Positions 46,171 to 58,668 of a DNA stretch of 64,000 nucleotides are shown in pieces; within the stretch, counting starts at the first letter, position 1; every line of letters begins with the position of its first letter. Source of the DNA: Struthidea cinerea (taxonomy: Eukaryota > Chordata > Aves > Passeriformes > Corcoracidae). The stretch is taken from contig VZTI01005557.1 of the NCBI GenBank assembly GCA_013397865.1, positions 366,662 to 430,661 on the forward strand. Direction: 5' to 3'. Position numbers and translations under genes: made by a program. The notes under the pieces are model-generated. The model saw nothing but the letters and a program-made list of their open reading frames with translations, ran no database searches and was not told where the DNA came from.

Positions 46171-49100
46171 TTTTCATAGGGATTTTTAGGCCAAATTTAA
46201 AGAGTGCTAATGATTTTGAATGCCAGACTTGAGACCCTACAGCAGGATGAGGTTTTAACAAAACTTGAACAACTGCCTTCCCTCCCCCAGGTCGTGCCTC
46301 TTTAAAGAGCTGGATTTTTGGTGCCTTAAAATTAAAGGAACCCACGTCTCCAGGCATGGAAAGTCTTGGCCTTCATATCCCTTTCCATACATCGAGAGTA
46401 AACTCCCACTCAAGGCAGTGGGAAAGCCCCCAGCATCCACCAAAATCCGCTGGCATCCTGGGAACATCATTTATTACTAGGAATCAGGAGAAACCACAAC
46501 TGGAAGTGCCTTGTTCAGCAGTGCAAGCAGTGACGGGGCACATCAGCTCCTTTCAGACTGCCTGGTTCTGGTACTGGGAGCAACCCTGCCATGGAAATGT
46601 GGAGCTAATTTATCCTGCTTCCCAATTCCTTCCCCCAGCTCAGCTATCACTCCAGGGAAGCCTGGCAAAAGGTTCTCTGACAGAGGCTTGCACTGAATGC
46701 TTCAGAAGATGGCATAACCCGAGGGTGATGTGGGGTAAGGGCCAGCACCTATTACTTATTTATTCCTCTTGTTCTTCTATTTTAATAAGAAAACAAAAGC
46801 ACTTGTGAAGGCAGGCTAGAGATAACATATAATTAATTAGATCACAATTCTTGGAGCCTGCTGAACATCACAGACAGGTGCTGTTGTGGGGAGGGCAAGG
46901 GAGTTGAACCTGATTCCTCTGCTTCCAGAGCTCTGGCTCAGGGGAGGCCTGCAGTGAAGTGGGCAGGCAAGAAATCCCAATTTTATGAACCCCAGTGCAC
47001 ATCCAGCCAGGCATCAGCTCGAGCCCCTGAATTGCCTCCAGGTCCCCCATCCACCATCTGGTTCCCTGGCGATGATGCAGCTCCACTGAAATCCAAACCC
47101 TTCTTTAACATTTCCCAAAGAAAGGGGAGACCAAAACAAAAGGATCATTTACTTCCTCTAATTGAGAAACAAGATAGGAAGACAGATAAGCCAAGGAAAA
47201 TTGGCACAATTCCACAGACTTCAACTGATCCTAGAGAGCAGGGTGATGAGCGTGGCATAAAGAATATGAGCTTGCTCCTCTTACTGCCCTGCAATAGCAA
47301 TACCAGGCTGTCACCTTACACATCTCATCTGGGGACAGAAAACCTCCCTCAGAAAGTATTAGGGAGGTCAGTACTACAAAAACGAAGTTGCCTCCATTTA
47401 CCCAGAAGGAGCTGCCCCAACAATTTTTCCCTTGTCATTCACAAGCTGATTCTTTCCTTGCTAGGACAAAAATAATACAGTGCTAGTTGTTGCCAAATAT
47501 CTACTTTTGAAACTCAGGCCCAGTCATTTTTAGCTAAGCAAACTTGGCACAAAACGAGTGTTGCCTATGGACAGAGTTTATAACGTGGGAAGTTTGCCAG
47601 GATCCTATTGCAGCCTACTTTGAGGTCTGGTGCTTCACCTTCTCACCCTACAACAAAGATTAAATAGTCTTCTAACAAGGAAAAAAAAAAAAAGAACACC
47701 TGATACTATTTTTCTCTTCCCTCCCTAGGAATTACAGTCCACAGGAGATGAATTTCAACAATGCCATGAGCAAAAACGTGGTTTTGCCTGAAGCCAGCAG
47801 AACCTCTCCAGGCTGGGATTATTTGTGTGCAACACACATGTAAACACACATGCACACACAGCCAGCTTTAACAGGAGCCTGGGAGAAGAGCTCTGCTCTC
47901 ACTGGGTTAAGGGCACAAAGAAAAATATGCTGTTAAAAATAAAAGATAAATTTCACTGCTGTGAAATAATGCAAAGCCACAAGAACCCCCCTTTAGAAAG
48001 ATACTGGACAGTCCCAGGGTGCTGCAGAGGAAGGAGTGTAACACACCAGAGCTCGTACGTCACCCCATCAGGGCAGAATGGATCCCAAAAACATCTCCTG
48101 AGGAGCAGACCTGACAAATTCCTCTGGGCATTGTTTGGATCTCTTTGCTGACAAGTGAGATGGAAGTGGAAGATGCAGCACCAGCTTCCCCCATCTCTTC
48201 TTGCTTGCTGCATCAGCAAGTCTTCAACAAATTCCCTGCTTTCCTCTCTGCAGAGGGGAAACTGAAAAGTACCAAAACCAGCTGCAACATCCCACCAGGA
48301 AGGAGAGTCTCCCACTCTGTTAGAGTCTGTGCACAGCTCCCACCTCAGCAACGCATTCGGGATTTTCTGGGTGTGACGCAGGACACAGAAAAAGAGCAGG
48401 ATGGGGATGTTCCCTGGACCAACTCTGCTTCACCTCTGTGAAAGAACAGCTGAGACAAGAGGGGAGGGTGTGGGTGGGAGGGAGCCACAGAAAGATTGAT
48501 GCAAATTCATTTTTAAAAGCCAAACAGATGAAAATAATCTTCACAGCCCCACAGCTGTTCTGTGAATTTTTTTCAGACCAAGCCTGAGCAAAATGCAGTG
48601 CAGATAACAACCCAAACTTTGGGCAGATCAGGGCTGTGGAATCAAGGGCCCTCTGCTCTTCCTGGCAGTGTGCGCTGGGGGAGATGAGGCTCTCTCCTCT
48701 CTCACAGGCCTTTTCCTCCACCTGACACAGCCACACTCAGCATGCTGCCCTCTGCTCATCCCTCTCCCCTTCACACCTGCTCCCCGGTGTGCCGGAGAGG
48801 ATGGGCAGCGCTGCTCCAGGCCTCCTCCAGCTCCCTGCCAGCACCTCTCAGCACGAGGCACGTAGGGGAAGAAAACCCAAGAGAGGGAACAGACACAAGC
48901 CCTGACACTGCACTTCAGGGCGATGGCTGCCAAGCCTCGGACCACAGGACTGACAGACGGACTCACAGCTGCACTTATCCTGGTTATTTTCCTATAAAGC
49001 AGGCCTGCCAACAGCCAGCCAGCCCTTTCTGCAGCTTCCACTGCACTTTGTGGAGCAAGATCTTACACTGGTTTTTAAAGGCTACAAAAATCTCTCTGTT

Positions 49101-49965
49101 TTGGAGCCAGACAACACATGTTCAGGAACTTACTGTTGTGCTCCACGTCCTGGTGCCTGGTAGGAGGCAGAAGTGCCTTTTCCAACACAGGGAAAGCAGG
49201 AGGGCCCCCGGGCACAGCAGCTCCCTGGGGGCTCCTTCTGGCCAAAGACAAGGCCCAGTACAAAGTGCTGGTGTTGCTCTGCATTGGTCTCAAGGATTTT
49301 CCCCCTGAAGTCAGACTGAGCCTGTCCCTCATCCTCACCAGGCTCTGGGAATGGCCTCAAAGAAATGATGGGGAATATAAAAAGCTACAATGCTTTCAGG
49401 AGTCCAAGCTGGCACCTTTGCCTGCCTAGAGGTTCCTAAGTGGAATAGAAAACTTTGCTCTGAATGTTTTCTCTGGGACTGATTCATTAAATGAAAATGT
49501 TCAAAACTGCTTTTATAAAAATTGCTGAGGCTCTCTGAAAGCAATACCTGGAACAGACAGGAGCAGGGCGACTGGACAGCAACTGCTAAAGGCAACACTG
49601 AACAGGACTGAGCACGACTGCTAAGCTTTGAGGCAGGCTTAGGGCACCTGGGCTCAGCAGCTCCCCTTCCTCAGCGTATTTAACCCCAAAACACACCTGA
49701 CCCTCTTGGGACAGGGAACAAGAGGCCTGGAAGGGCTTCCTGTCTTCGGGGTGCTCCCCTCGGCGAAGCCCCCCCAGCCCAGGGCTATCACATTGCACGT
49801 TGTTTATACACAATGGCACAATATAAAATCCATTTGGAACCCAGGCTCACTCGCTGCTATTAAAGAATCCATCGGTGAACTTCATTTTTTATTGGTTCAC
49901 TTACAAAACTCACAGCAGCGTGTTGTGTTTATTTTTCCAGAGCATCAATAAAAATCTTTTTGATT
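46171..49965. other. Unannotated stretch, no gene seen
   Basis: No gene is recognised. It includes a 173-codon plus frame (46954-47475), a 188-codon plus frame (48742-49308) overlapped by a 137-codon minus frame (48628-49041), a 13-base A run at 47681-47693 and a short degenerate CA tract near 47830-47860. Confidence 0.5.
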
Positions 49966-50013
49966 AAAAAAAAAAGAGAGAGGGAAAGAGAGAAAGAAAG
50001 AAAAAGAAAGAAA
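49966..50013 (+). repeat. 48-base polypurine (A/G) tract
   Basis: An unbroken purine run starting with ten A residues, then GAGAGAGGGAAAGAGAG and GAAAG-type units. The AG/AAAG texture is a simple low-complexity repeat. Pure homopurine tracts of this length can form triplex (H-DNA) structures. Confidence 0.9.
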
Positions 50014-52074
50014 TGAAAAGCTGACCTGGTATAACCCAGGCGAGCGCTGAACCTCAGCAGTGCTGGATAAAATGAGCTGAGAGGCAGCAGAGCCAATTGC
50101 TGAGCAAATGCTCAACTGTGGCTGGAACCAGCAAGGATTGAAACCTGGTTATGGCACAATTTTTGCTTTATAAAAATAAGCACAATCAAACCCTGCTGTA
50201 TTAAACCAGGTTTTGTCATAGACCAATCACTGAAGGGAGGGCAGAGCAGATGTAGAGCCCCAGAGCCAAACACACAGGCTCAATCCTGATGGATGCAGGC
50301 AGTGTGGCCAATACTCCAGGTATTTATGGTGCTCCATAAATTGCCATACTGCTCCAGAAACAGCAAATAATCTATGCTTGGTGTTTCCTCAGGCTTTTTT
50401 TCCCTCTCTTTTCTCACTTACAGGCATGGCTGTATCTCAAACCCAGCATCCTTTAGCTTGTGTGATCTGCAGGCCTACTTGGCCTTTGTTCAGTCCTGCT
50501 ACTGCTGCCTGCAACTGAGCTGGAAATTGCACGTGAGGTGAAAAGCACCATTAAATCCTGTAATGACAACGACCCCGGTTATATTAAAGTCACCCAGGCC
50601 CCACAGTGTGCCTGTATGGGTACAGAGAAACTGTGGATATGGCCTAAGCCAGGGCCACCAAGTCCTGCACGGGGAGGTGACAGCCTGGCTGCGCTGCAGT
50701 TATGGCCCAGGTTTCCAAAACTATGTAGAACAAATCTGATATTAAGTTATTCAGCCATAGGATTTTAACTTCCAGGGATATGAACTGGCTGCCATCTTAC
50801 ATAACTGCAAACACATTGTAGCTACATTCTTATGAAAGAGTAAGAAATAAAATTTGCATCTTTAAGGCAAAAATATATCTAAACAATTTCCTAAACACAT
50901 AAGATCAATTCCATATTTAAGAGAGCTGGTTATTTTTTTTTTCCCCCTTTAAAATCAGGTTAATTCTGCCCTTTTTCACCTGTTATTTCTCAAAATACAA
51001 ATTTGTGCAATTTTTAAAAGCAAGCAATTAAAGGAAACAACTTGTTTAAAACAGTCATGATTTTTCCCAGCTTGGTTAAGAGAATACTCAAAATGTCAGC
51101 TAAAATTTACATATGGTTCAAATATTTGACAAAAATGCAAATAGAGTAAAGAGAAGAATTTCTGACATTTCATTTTTGTTCTTATCTTTTTTTAATCCAC
51201 CTCAGAAAAAGTGAGAAAATAAATCCTATTTTATCAACAAGTTTATCAGATATTTCACCTATTACACCTTACGGGATGTTAGTGAACTGCTCACTTTGGC
51301 TATTTGTTATTAGTTACTGATTCTTGGCTGGCCACCATAGGAAGCAGCCTCACAGTACCACGGGTGTAGGGTTTGGGTGGGAATTCCATGGACTTCCATA
51401 AACCAGAAACATCTCTCTGGGCAAGAACCAAAGCACAGGGTGCACAGCTGGAACAGCTGTCCAGGACTGGAAAGGATATCTGCACTCACTCACTTTGTCA
51501 TCTCTGGTTATCTTTACAGGTGCTCTTTAGAGGACCACAAATCTTGCTGAAAATCAGCTCATGTTGCAAAACCCCTCGGAGGCTTTCAAAAGTCCTCACT
51601 CTGGGGCTTGTCTGCCTTGGAAAACAAATCAGGCCAGTTATCATGGGACAGGTACTCATCAATACCTGCACGGGTGGCACTGATGGCGCCTTTATCCACT
51701 TGGGAAACAAGCCGTTAAATAACCCCCAGAAGGCAGCTCAGCAGGACCATCCACTCTGGGAACGCTGGGATTTGCATTCACTTGCCAGTTCCTTCTCCTG
51801 CCACCCAAGCGCTTGCCCTGCAGATAAGGGGCTGTCAACAGAGTGGGAAGTTTGTCCCATCAAAACCTCCAAACTTTTGGGAAAAGCCAATCTCTGTAAG
51901 AGCTGGAGCCCGTGTTTTCTTGCCTCCTTCTTGTGGGTGGGGAAAAAACCCAGCCTACAAAAGTAACACAGCGCAGGAAGCCTTTGGGGATTAAAACATG
52001 ATACACTGTATTTCAGCAGGGATTTGGACAGGCTGGCAGGGGAAGGAATTCCTCATGGAAGGAAGAATGCCTCC
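50014..52074. other. Unannotated stretch, no gene seen
   Basis: The part from 50760 to 51300 is AT-rich and smooth without identifiable elements. The 197-codon plus frame at 51373-51966 overlaps a minus frame and is not recognised. Confidence 0.5.
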
Positions 52075-52605
52075 CTCAGCATCTCTAATTACCTCGGCGC
52101 TTCTCTCGCTTTCTTTTTCACTGGGAGCTTTCACTTGGAGAGCAGTCATTTGCCACCGGGATGTGTGTAGAGAGAGCAGCAAAAATCAAACCACTATTTT
52201 TACAGAGGCCTTTTCCTTTCCGCCCCGTCGGCAGAACAAACCTTACACAGACACAAGAAAACTATTATGCTAAGCCTGTTCCCAGGACAGGAAAAGTCCT
52301 CTCCCATCCTCATTAACATTGTACAAAGTATCTCAGGCTTGCAAGTGCTACAGGACAGGCTTGACAGACGTGACTGTTGACCCGAAATATTACCGAGGAC
52401 TGGAAAACACCCGGCTGAAGCTTTCTGAACACGACCATCAGCGTGACTGCCAAAGAAAGCATCAGCACCCGTTACTTCATGAACCAACATGTGATTTGCA
52501 GAAACACTTACACGGCTTAAAAGGTCTAAATCCTGCTTTCAAAGGAGTTTAGTCACCGCAAAGTGATGTCGGTATCTCGGTACATTCAAGGGCTGGCCCT
52601 TGGAA
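52075..52605. promoter_or_regulatory. CpG-retaining candidate element
   Basis: About eighteen CpGs are spread over 530 bases (CCTCGGCGC, CTCTCGC, ACCGGG, CCGCCCCGTCGGC, GACGTGAC, CCCGAAAT, TACCGAGG, CCCGGC, CACGACC, GCGTGAC, CCCGTT, CACGGC, ACCGC, GTCGGTATCTCGG), against near depletion elsewhere. A homeodomain-type CTAATTACC is at the left end. A 77-codon plus frame (52319-52552) inside is rich in K, R, H and D, unlike most chance frames here, but I recognise no family and see no clear splice signals. Confidence 0.3.
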
Positions 52606-53579
52606 GTGCAACTTTCCGTGGAAATGAGTCGTTGGTGATGAATTTCACAGAGGGAAATTCCTGCTGCACAGATATTGCAGGAGCACTAAAGCTCCTGTGA
52701 AGTCCATGTCCTCCAGCACAACCCCTACACCTCCACTCCTGGACAGAGTGGGCTGAAACAGCAGCAGCTGAGCCTGACAACAATTACAAAGGTGGGAAAC
52801 GTGGAAATCCCAAATGAGACCTGGATAACGGGACGGAGTGGTCGTGTCAGGATGGGGTAACTTACTGCACATGCACAAAACAATCAACACACAAATTCTT
52901 TGCCCGGGAAGACACCGCAAAATCACCACCCCCAACACCGAACTTGCACACAAAACTCAGAAAAAAAATAGGACATTCACATAATACAAGAAAACTATTG
53001 ATTCAGTTCAACAACCAGTCCTAGAGAGAATTAGATGCTTTAAAATTGGTTAAACAAGATCAGACTTTCCTTGCATTTTGTTCAAGCCATTCAAGAGCTT
53101 TAGACCCGCCCTGGGAGACTGTTGTTCTAACATGGAATCCACACAATGTTTTAAGGCAACTATTTTCCGAAAGGCTGCTGCCACAGCTAAAACTCCAGCC
53201 ATGTGCAAGAGACCCTTTCCTGAGCCCCTACCATCTTCCAATTCCTTGCTGTTGTAACTCAGAGAAATTAGCTGCTGAAATCCTTTGCCAGGAATGGGAA
53301 GAGCTGCTGTGCCAACACCCTAGCAAAAATCAGCATAGCTTACACGCCGGCAGAAAGGATAACAAACCCCAACCAGTGCCGTAAGTAACAGAAATGAAGG
53401 AGAATTTGTGTCCTTCTCCTAAAGGACTTAACATGTTAGCCAGGAGCATGGGCAGGTAGAGAAATGGAACTGAAAAGGCAAACCCAAAATGTTTGAATTC
53501 TGAAGTCCAACACAGCTCTGAAAGGGAAAGTGGCATGGAAAGTCACTAAAAACCACAAATCAAGCTGCAGGCCAAACCC
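52606..53579. other. Unannotated stretch, no gene seen
   Basis: No exon or clear transposon is recognised. Confidence 0.5.
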
Positions 53580-55869
53580 TTTGTCATTTAAAAGCCTTAG
53601 ATCAGTGCTGGAGTGGCATTACTTGAATTTAATGGGCACACAGTGAAGGGCTGTTTAATTAAGCATTGAAAACTTGACAAGACTGTTTAAAATACCCTTC
53701 AATCTGCCATTAGCTTTAACGTATATTAATAGCTAGAGCTTGCTGGAAATGCTCCACTGGGAGAAATTCTGGAGTGAGGAAAGCTCCAAAAATTTCTCCA
53801 TGAAAATTTCCGCTTTGTTAACTCTAAAAATCATGGAAAAACACCTTAAAGCAAAATATTTCATTTTGAATCAGCTCAGTAGTAAAGGAAAAACCCCACA
53901 CAAGTATGATCATCTCTAATGACATGCTGCCTGATGCAAATCTAAGTTCTGATCACTAAAACGTTGAATTTTTTTTTTTCTCTTTTTTGTGAGCTCGGCT
54001 CTTTGCTTGCACTACACAGAACACCAAAATCCTACTACCCTGAGCCGTTTGGAAGATGTCTGCAGGAACGTGCCTCTTGTCTGATGGTTGCTTCTCATTA
54101 TCACTCATACCTGAACGAGCCCCCACCAAAACAAGCAGAAAAAACCCCAGAGAACTCTAAGAGGTGGAAATGAACAACTTTAAATGCTAATGGAAAGACA
54201 CTGCGAGACAACCTGAATAGCTGAAGGAGTCTTTTTTCCACTGGCAATAGAAACAGTGGGTCTGAAAGTCAGCTAAGATCGTATTGATGGTCTGAAAAGG
54301 ACACCCGTGGCACAGGTTTGCTCCATATGAGCACTGTGGTTTCCTAGTCCAAGGAAAAGTACTGTTTCCAGAATGTGAGAGCATTGTCTTCACCCATAAC
54401 ACCAGCCGAGCAGGCTGGTGAACTCATTGCTGCTTACCAACACCTTCTTATTTGGTTTTCCACTGTGAGATTAGATCATGCAGGAAAAGTTCACCAAATA
54501 CTACTGTAAAAAGAGATGAACTTACACAAGATTTTGTTGGTCATTGAGAAAAAAAAAAATGAAGTGCCTTCTGTCAAACTACTGAAAATTAATTAACTTT
54601 GAATACTCAAATACATAAACATTTCTGCAAAAACACTTCGGGATGAAAAAATTATTTACTGTGCCCTCCAGGGAAATGTACCTTGTCAATCCCTTGTCAC
54701 TAAATCACTTGCTAACAGTTATGGTGGGAGGTAAATCACTGTTTAACCCTGATGAGTTTAAAGGCCTTGAAGCCTAATGAATTCTCCCATTCATTCTGGA
54801 GGTTACATCTGCTCTCCAGCTCTCTTTTAACAACCTGGTGCTGAAAAGATGTGATGTAATTTTGCTGTTTACTAAACAGGTGTCAGTAATCCTATCCAGT
54901 GATGTCAGGCCACTTGCTTGGAATTCATTTTAAGACAACTATTCAAGCTGGCACGCCGGGATCATAAAAAGGCTCTTCCCTGGGGAGCTACAGCTTCCCA
55001 GCACATCCACGGACAGGAAGAAGGACCAGGAAATATTTCATGAACTGATGGGGTTAGTGCTGCAAACCCTGTTAATCAGGTCATCTGCCCAGCTCTTACT
55101 TTGCTCCATAGGAGGGATCTGTTCACATGGTTGAGTGCCCCAGCAAGTGCCCCTGGGTGTTCCTTTCCCACTGAAACACCCAGGACCACAGCGAGGGAGA
55201 TGGTGCAGCCCTGGAATAGAGCAAATGGGCTCAAGAGGTAACGTAAGAGGTCCCAGAGTGGCAGTGCTGCACTGGCATCGACTGCCCAAAGGCTCCCTGG
55301 ATAATTTCTGAGTTATGCCCTGAGTAACCCAGAAGCTGAGGGTGGCCCCTTCCAGCAAGGCTGACACAGAGCACAGGGCTGGGCTGATGCTCCTCTCCCA
55401 GGCGCTCCAATAGGCTCTCCGGGGAGCTGCAGGAATATCCCATATGGAGCCTTTGGGACCTCCCCATCTCCAACAGCCCCAGAAACAGGTGAGCACAGCG
55501 CTGCTGCCCACTGTGTTACACCCCTGGCAGCACCTACCCAAACCACACTGGCTGCCTCCCCAAGCTGCTGGAGGGGCACCGCACATGCCCGAGGCAACAC
55601 ACAGCTCTGCACGAAAGAAAGAATGTCATGGGCAGTCAGGGTTGGACTCCAGGAATGTCTTAATTTCATTGAGAAATGGTATTTGGTGTTAACAACATGG
55701 TATTTTAATTGTTTAATGCTCACTTACTCATGCAGCATTGGGCTGTCGGGGCTTTCCAAGGATTTTGGCTATGTAATACTGCTCCCTTGGCAGGAGGGGA
55801 ATTTGAGGCAAAAAAAAAAAAAAAAAGCAAGAATGCTGGATTTGGGTGAACAGTGATGCTTGGCCCCCA
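53580..55869. other. Unannotated stretch, mixed composition
   Basis: AT-rich parts (53600-54000, 54540-54960) alternate with a GC-rich part (55000-55620) that holds a 182-codon minus frame (55038-55586), not recognised. A T-rich run is at about 53969-53987. A 17-base A run lies at 55810-55826. No exon is supported. Confidence 0.5.
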
Positions 55870-57330
55870 TGCAGCATGAGGTTCCTTAGCCCATCTAGCT
55901 TATTACCTCCATAAACTAAATAAGCCTAATTAGCCTATCAAATATTTCTGGGTTTAGACAGAAAAATGTCTGGTTTAACTAAATGAAACCTTTCACAGAA
56001 AATGCAAAAAGTAAATTTTTACAGCTCGAAAGGTTTTAACTGAAAACTGTCCCATTCTAACCCCACACTGAAAGTACTCCAGGTTAGACTAAAACTGTTT
56101 AGTCTTTAATGACCATGTTAAATATTCCATGGAAAAAAAAAAAAAGAGCATTGCTTATTAACTTATTTGTGAAACAAGCTGTGCTCCTCACTGTTGGAAA
56201 CACGTTCCTCTGACCATATAATTTTGGGCTCTTTTCAGCATTCATACGCCTGGAGTTTTAATGGGAGATTGCTGATTTTCATCAGACCAGTAAAACATCA
56301 AAAAATCAATACAGGCATTTGTGCAGATATAAAATCATCCTAATTTGTTCAGCTGAACTTGTAAATTAAAGGCAATGTGAAGGGACATTTGAACTCAAGT
56401 CCAAGCAAACTTGCTACTCGTTATCAGACCTCCACATGGATGGTCTTACTTGGCCCTAGGAAATGCTGGTGTGTGGTTTAAGAGGCTCTCTAAAACTCAT
56501 TACATGAAATCACACACTTCAGACACGAGCAGCTCATAAGCCTGGAAGTTTGTGTCTATTTTTTCCAGATACACTGGCTGCATTTCAAAAAAACACATCA
56601 CCAAAGATCACATCTTGCTGCAAAAAGTGAGCATTGATTTAATTTTGCTTTGTAGAACCAGGTTCCTGACAATTTTTTTTCGTGGCAATGGATGTAAAAC
56701 AGTAAATTTCAGGGTTTTGTTTGCTTAAATAGAACATTTTCTGCTCTGCACAAACTAATTTTCCAGGCCTGAGCCTACGTGTTTTTTAGATTTTTTTTCC
56801 CCTTTCAGCTTCTTTACTGGGTATTTAGCTCTTCCTTCCTTAATGGGAATTTAATAAGACCCAGCTGACAAGTGCTCAGTGAAGTGACCAAGCAGCACCT
56901 GAAGGGGATGGGATGTAAGATCCATATAAAATGCCTGAGTACGATCATTGTTATTAAAAGGATAACCAAATGAATTCATAATGATGGGACACTCATTTAA
57001 AAGTGTTTCCATAGCTGTTACACATCAGGAAAAATACGGAAGTTACCTCATTTTCTCCAATCCTAAATAACCTTATAAACTCACCAAAGAAATTAATTAG
57101 CCAATATTTCTTGAAAATTCATAACAAAGTTTCCATTTTTCCGTCAGATAATTCCTTAGTGCATTCTGGTTTTTAACTTCCTCCGAGTCTGGATCATTTT
57201 GATGTGTGAACAGACATTTTGTGTTTCCATGGGTTATTTCCACAGGTTCAAATATCTTCTGTAATTGACATTTTCCTGCTTACAAAAGTTGTCAAACTTG
57301 AAAGTAGCAGTTGATTGATAAAACATGGGT
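55870..57330. promoter_or_regulatory. Broad AT-rich candidate regulatory region
   Basis: Nearly 1.5 kb of smooth, repeat-poor AT-rich sequence with scattered homeodomain-type cores (CCTAATTAGCC at about 55926-55936, TTAATTAGCC near 57093) and one good ETS site, ACGGAAGT (57036-57043). Short A and T runs occur (56132-56144 and near 56791). Parts of it may be conserved elements; limits are arbitrary. Confidence 0.2.
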
Positions 57331-58160
57331 TTTGTCTGTAACTTAACTTCATTGTTGGGGCTTACTGCTCAAGCTCTGAATAATTTCTCTCTTCAAAGTG
57401 ACCTGCATTGAGAGTTTTTGGGGGTTTTTGGTTTGGGTTTTAGGGTTTTTTTAACCATCTACGTTTTAAGCTACTTTTATAAAATAGAAAGCAGCAGCTG
57501 CTTTTCCCCTTTTCCTACAGGTAAATCTATTCAACAATTTGCTTCCACTTTAGAATTACTACTCTCTAAATAAAGGAGTGTAACTTGACTTTTAAAATAA
57601 TGTCTTCCAAAGTCAACTTCATAATCATTCAGCAGCATTTATCCTTTCCAATCCTGACTAGAGAAAGGAAAAAGGAAAAAAAGAAGAAAGCACTGAGGAA
57701 AGCACTGACATGTGCAGCATCACAGAGGATGGAAGCTACACAGGCCATAAAGCAGAACCACAAATGTTATTTCATGCTTGAAAACTCCACAATGATGTTA
57801 TTTAATATTAAAAAACCCACACACAGTAACTACAGAAGGAGCATTTCTTCTAGTGATGAGAAATGCACAAAAGCATTACCCAGAGCCAAGCAGAGTCTTT
57901 TTGCTGGCCTTAGTAGATTCTGGGCCTTGTTTGTAATAAAGACACAAACAAGTCAGTACGGTGCTGAAGTGACCAGTGTTGGCACAGACAGGGATGCCTT
58001 CACCAATGCAGCACTTAGTGGTGGGCAACTATTTACGATTTCCACCTGAACGTCACTGAATTATAACACAGACACTCAGCACCACCATAAGGGCACTCAG
58101 ATGTTCCCCTCTGTGGTGGGGCCACACCACCCTTCTGCTGACTCCAAGTTCTTCCTGTGT
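57331..58160. other. Unannotated stretch, no gene seen
   Basis: A G/T-rich run (57415-57452) contains GGTTTGGGTTTTAGGG but is not a telomeric repeat array. A purine-rich run is at 57661-57690. The 154-codon plus frame at 57585-58049 crosses this purine run and is not recognised. Confidence 0.5.
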
Positions 58161-58668
58161 GTCATAGAACCATAGAATGGTTTGGACTTTAGAGACCATC
58201 TGGTTCCAACCCCTGCCATGGGCAGGGACACCTCCACTATCCCATGTTGCTCAGAGCCCTGCCCCACTTGGCCTTGGACACTTCCAGGGATAGGCAACCC
58301 TCTCTGGGTAACCTGTGTCAGGGCCTCGCCACCTTCACCATAAAGAATTCCTTATCTCTAATCTAAACCCACTCTCCTCCAGTTTGAAGCTGTTCCCCAT
58401 CTTGTCCTGTCACTCCAGGCCCTTGTCAAAAGTCTCTCTTCATCTCTCTTGTTGGCTGCTCCAGGTACTGCAAGGCTGTAATTGGGTCACCCAAAGCCTT
58501 CTCTTTTCCAGGCTGAACAATTCCAGTTCTCCCAGCCTTTCCTCATAGCAAGGGTGCTCCATCCCACAATCAACTTGCTGGCCCTCCTTTGGGCTCCATG
58601 GACCTCCAACAGGTCCATGTCCTTCCTGTGCTGGAGACCCCAGAGCTGGGTACAGCACTCAGTAGTGC
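58161..58668 (-). mobile_element. CR1 LINE, 5'-truncated copy
   Basis: On the plus strand it opens with CATAGAACCATAGAATGG, the reversed octamer tail that marks the CR1 3' terminus, then GACCATCTGGTTCCAACCCC, TGCCATGGGCAGGGACACCT, TTCCAGGGATAGGCAACCCT, and CTCCTCCAGTTTGAAGCTGT. After these come CTTGTCCTGTCACTCCAGG, CTCTTTTCCAGGCTGAACAA, CCTCCTTTGGGCTCCATGG and GAGACCCCAGAGCTGGGTAC. Homology stops shortly after CAGCACTCAG, giving a copy of about 500 bases. It is the best preserved repeat of the window and so the youngest. Only the 3' terminal part of the element is present, with no intact reading frame. Confidence 0.95.

Noticed and set aside
46380..46430. Palindromic fossil element
   Set aside because: AAACTCCCACTCAAGGCAGTGGG recalls the repeat core, but no ends or second half can be seen.
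51373..51966. 197-codon open frame as a gene
   Set aside because: No recognisable family, overlapped by a minus frame, and no promoter, splice or polyadenylation context.
55038..55586. 182-codon minus-strand frame as a gene
   Set aside because: Composition reflects local GC and C/T bias; the overlapping minus frames 55231-55473 and 55313-55723 are open too, as expected by chance in GC-rich DNA.
57415..57452. Interstitial telomeric repeat
   Set aside because: Contains TTTTAGGG-like pieces but no tandem TTAGGG units; it is a G/T-rich low-complexity run.
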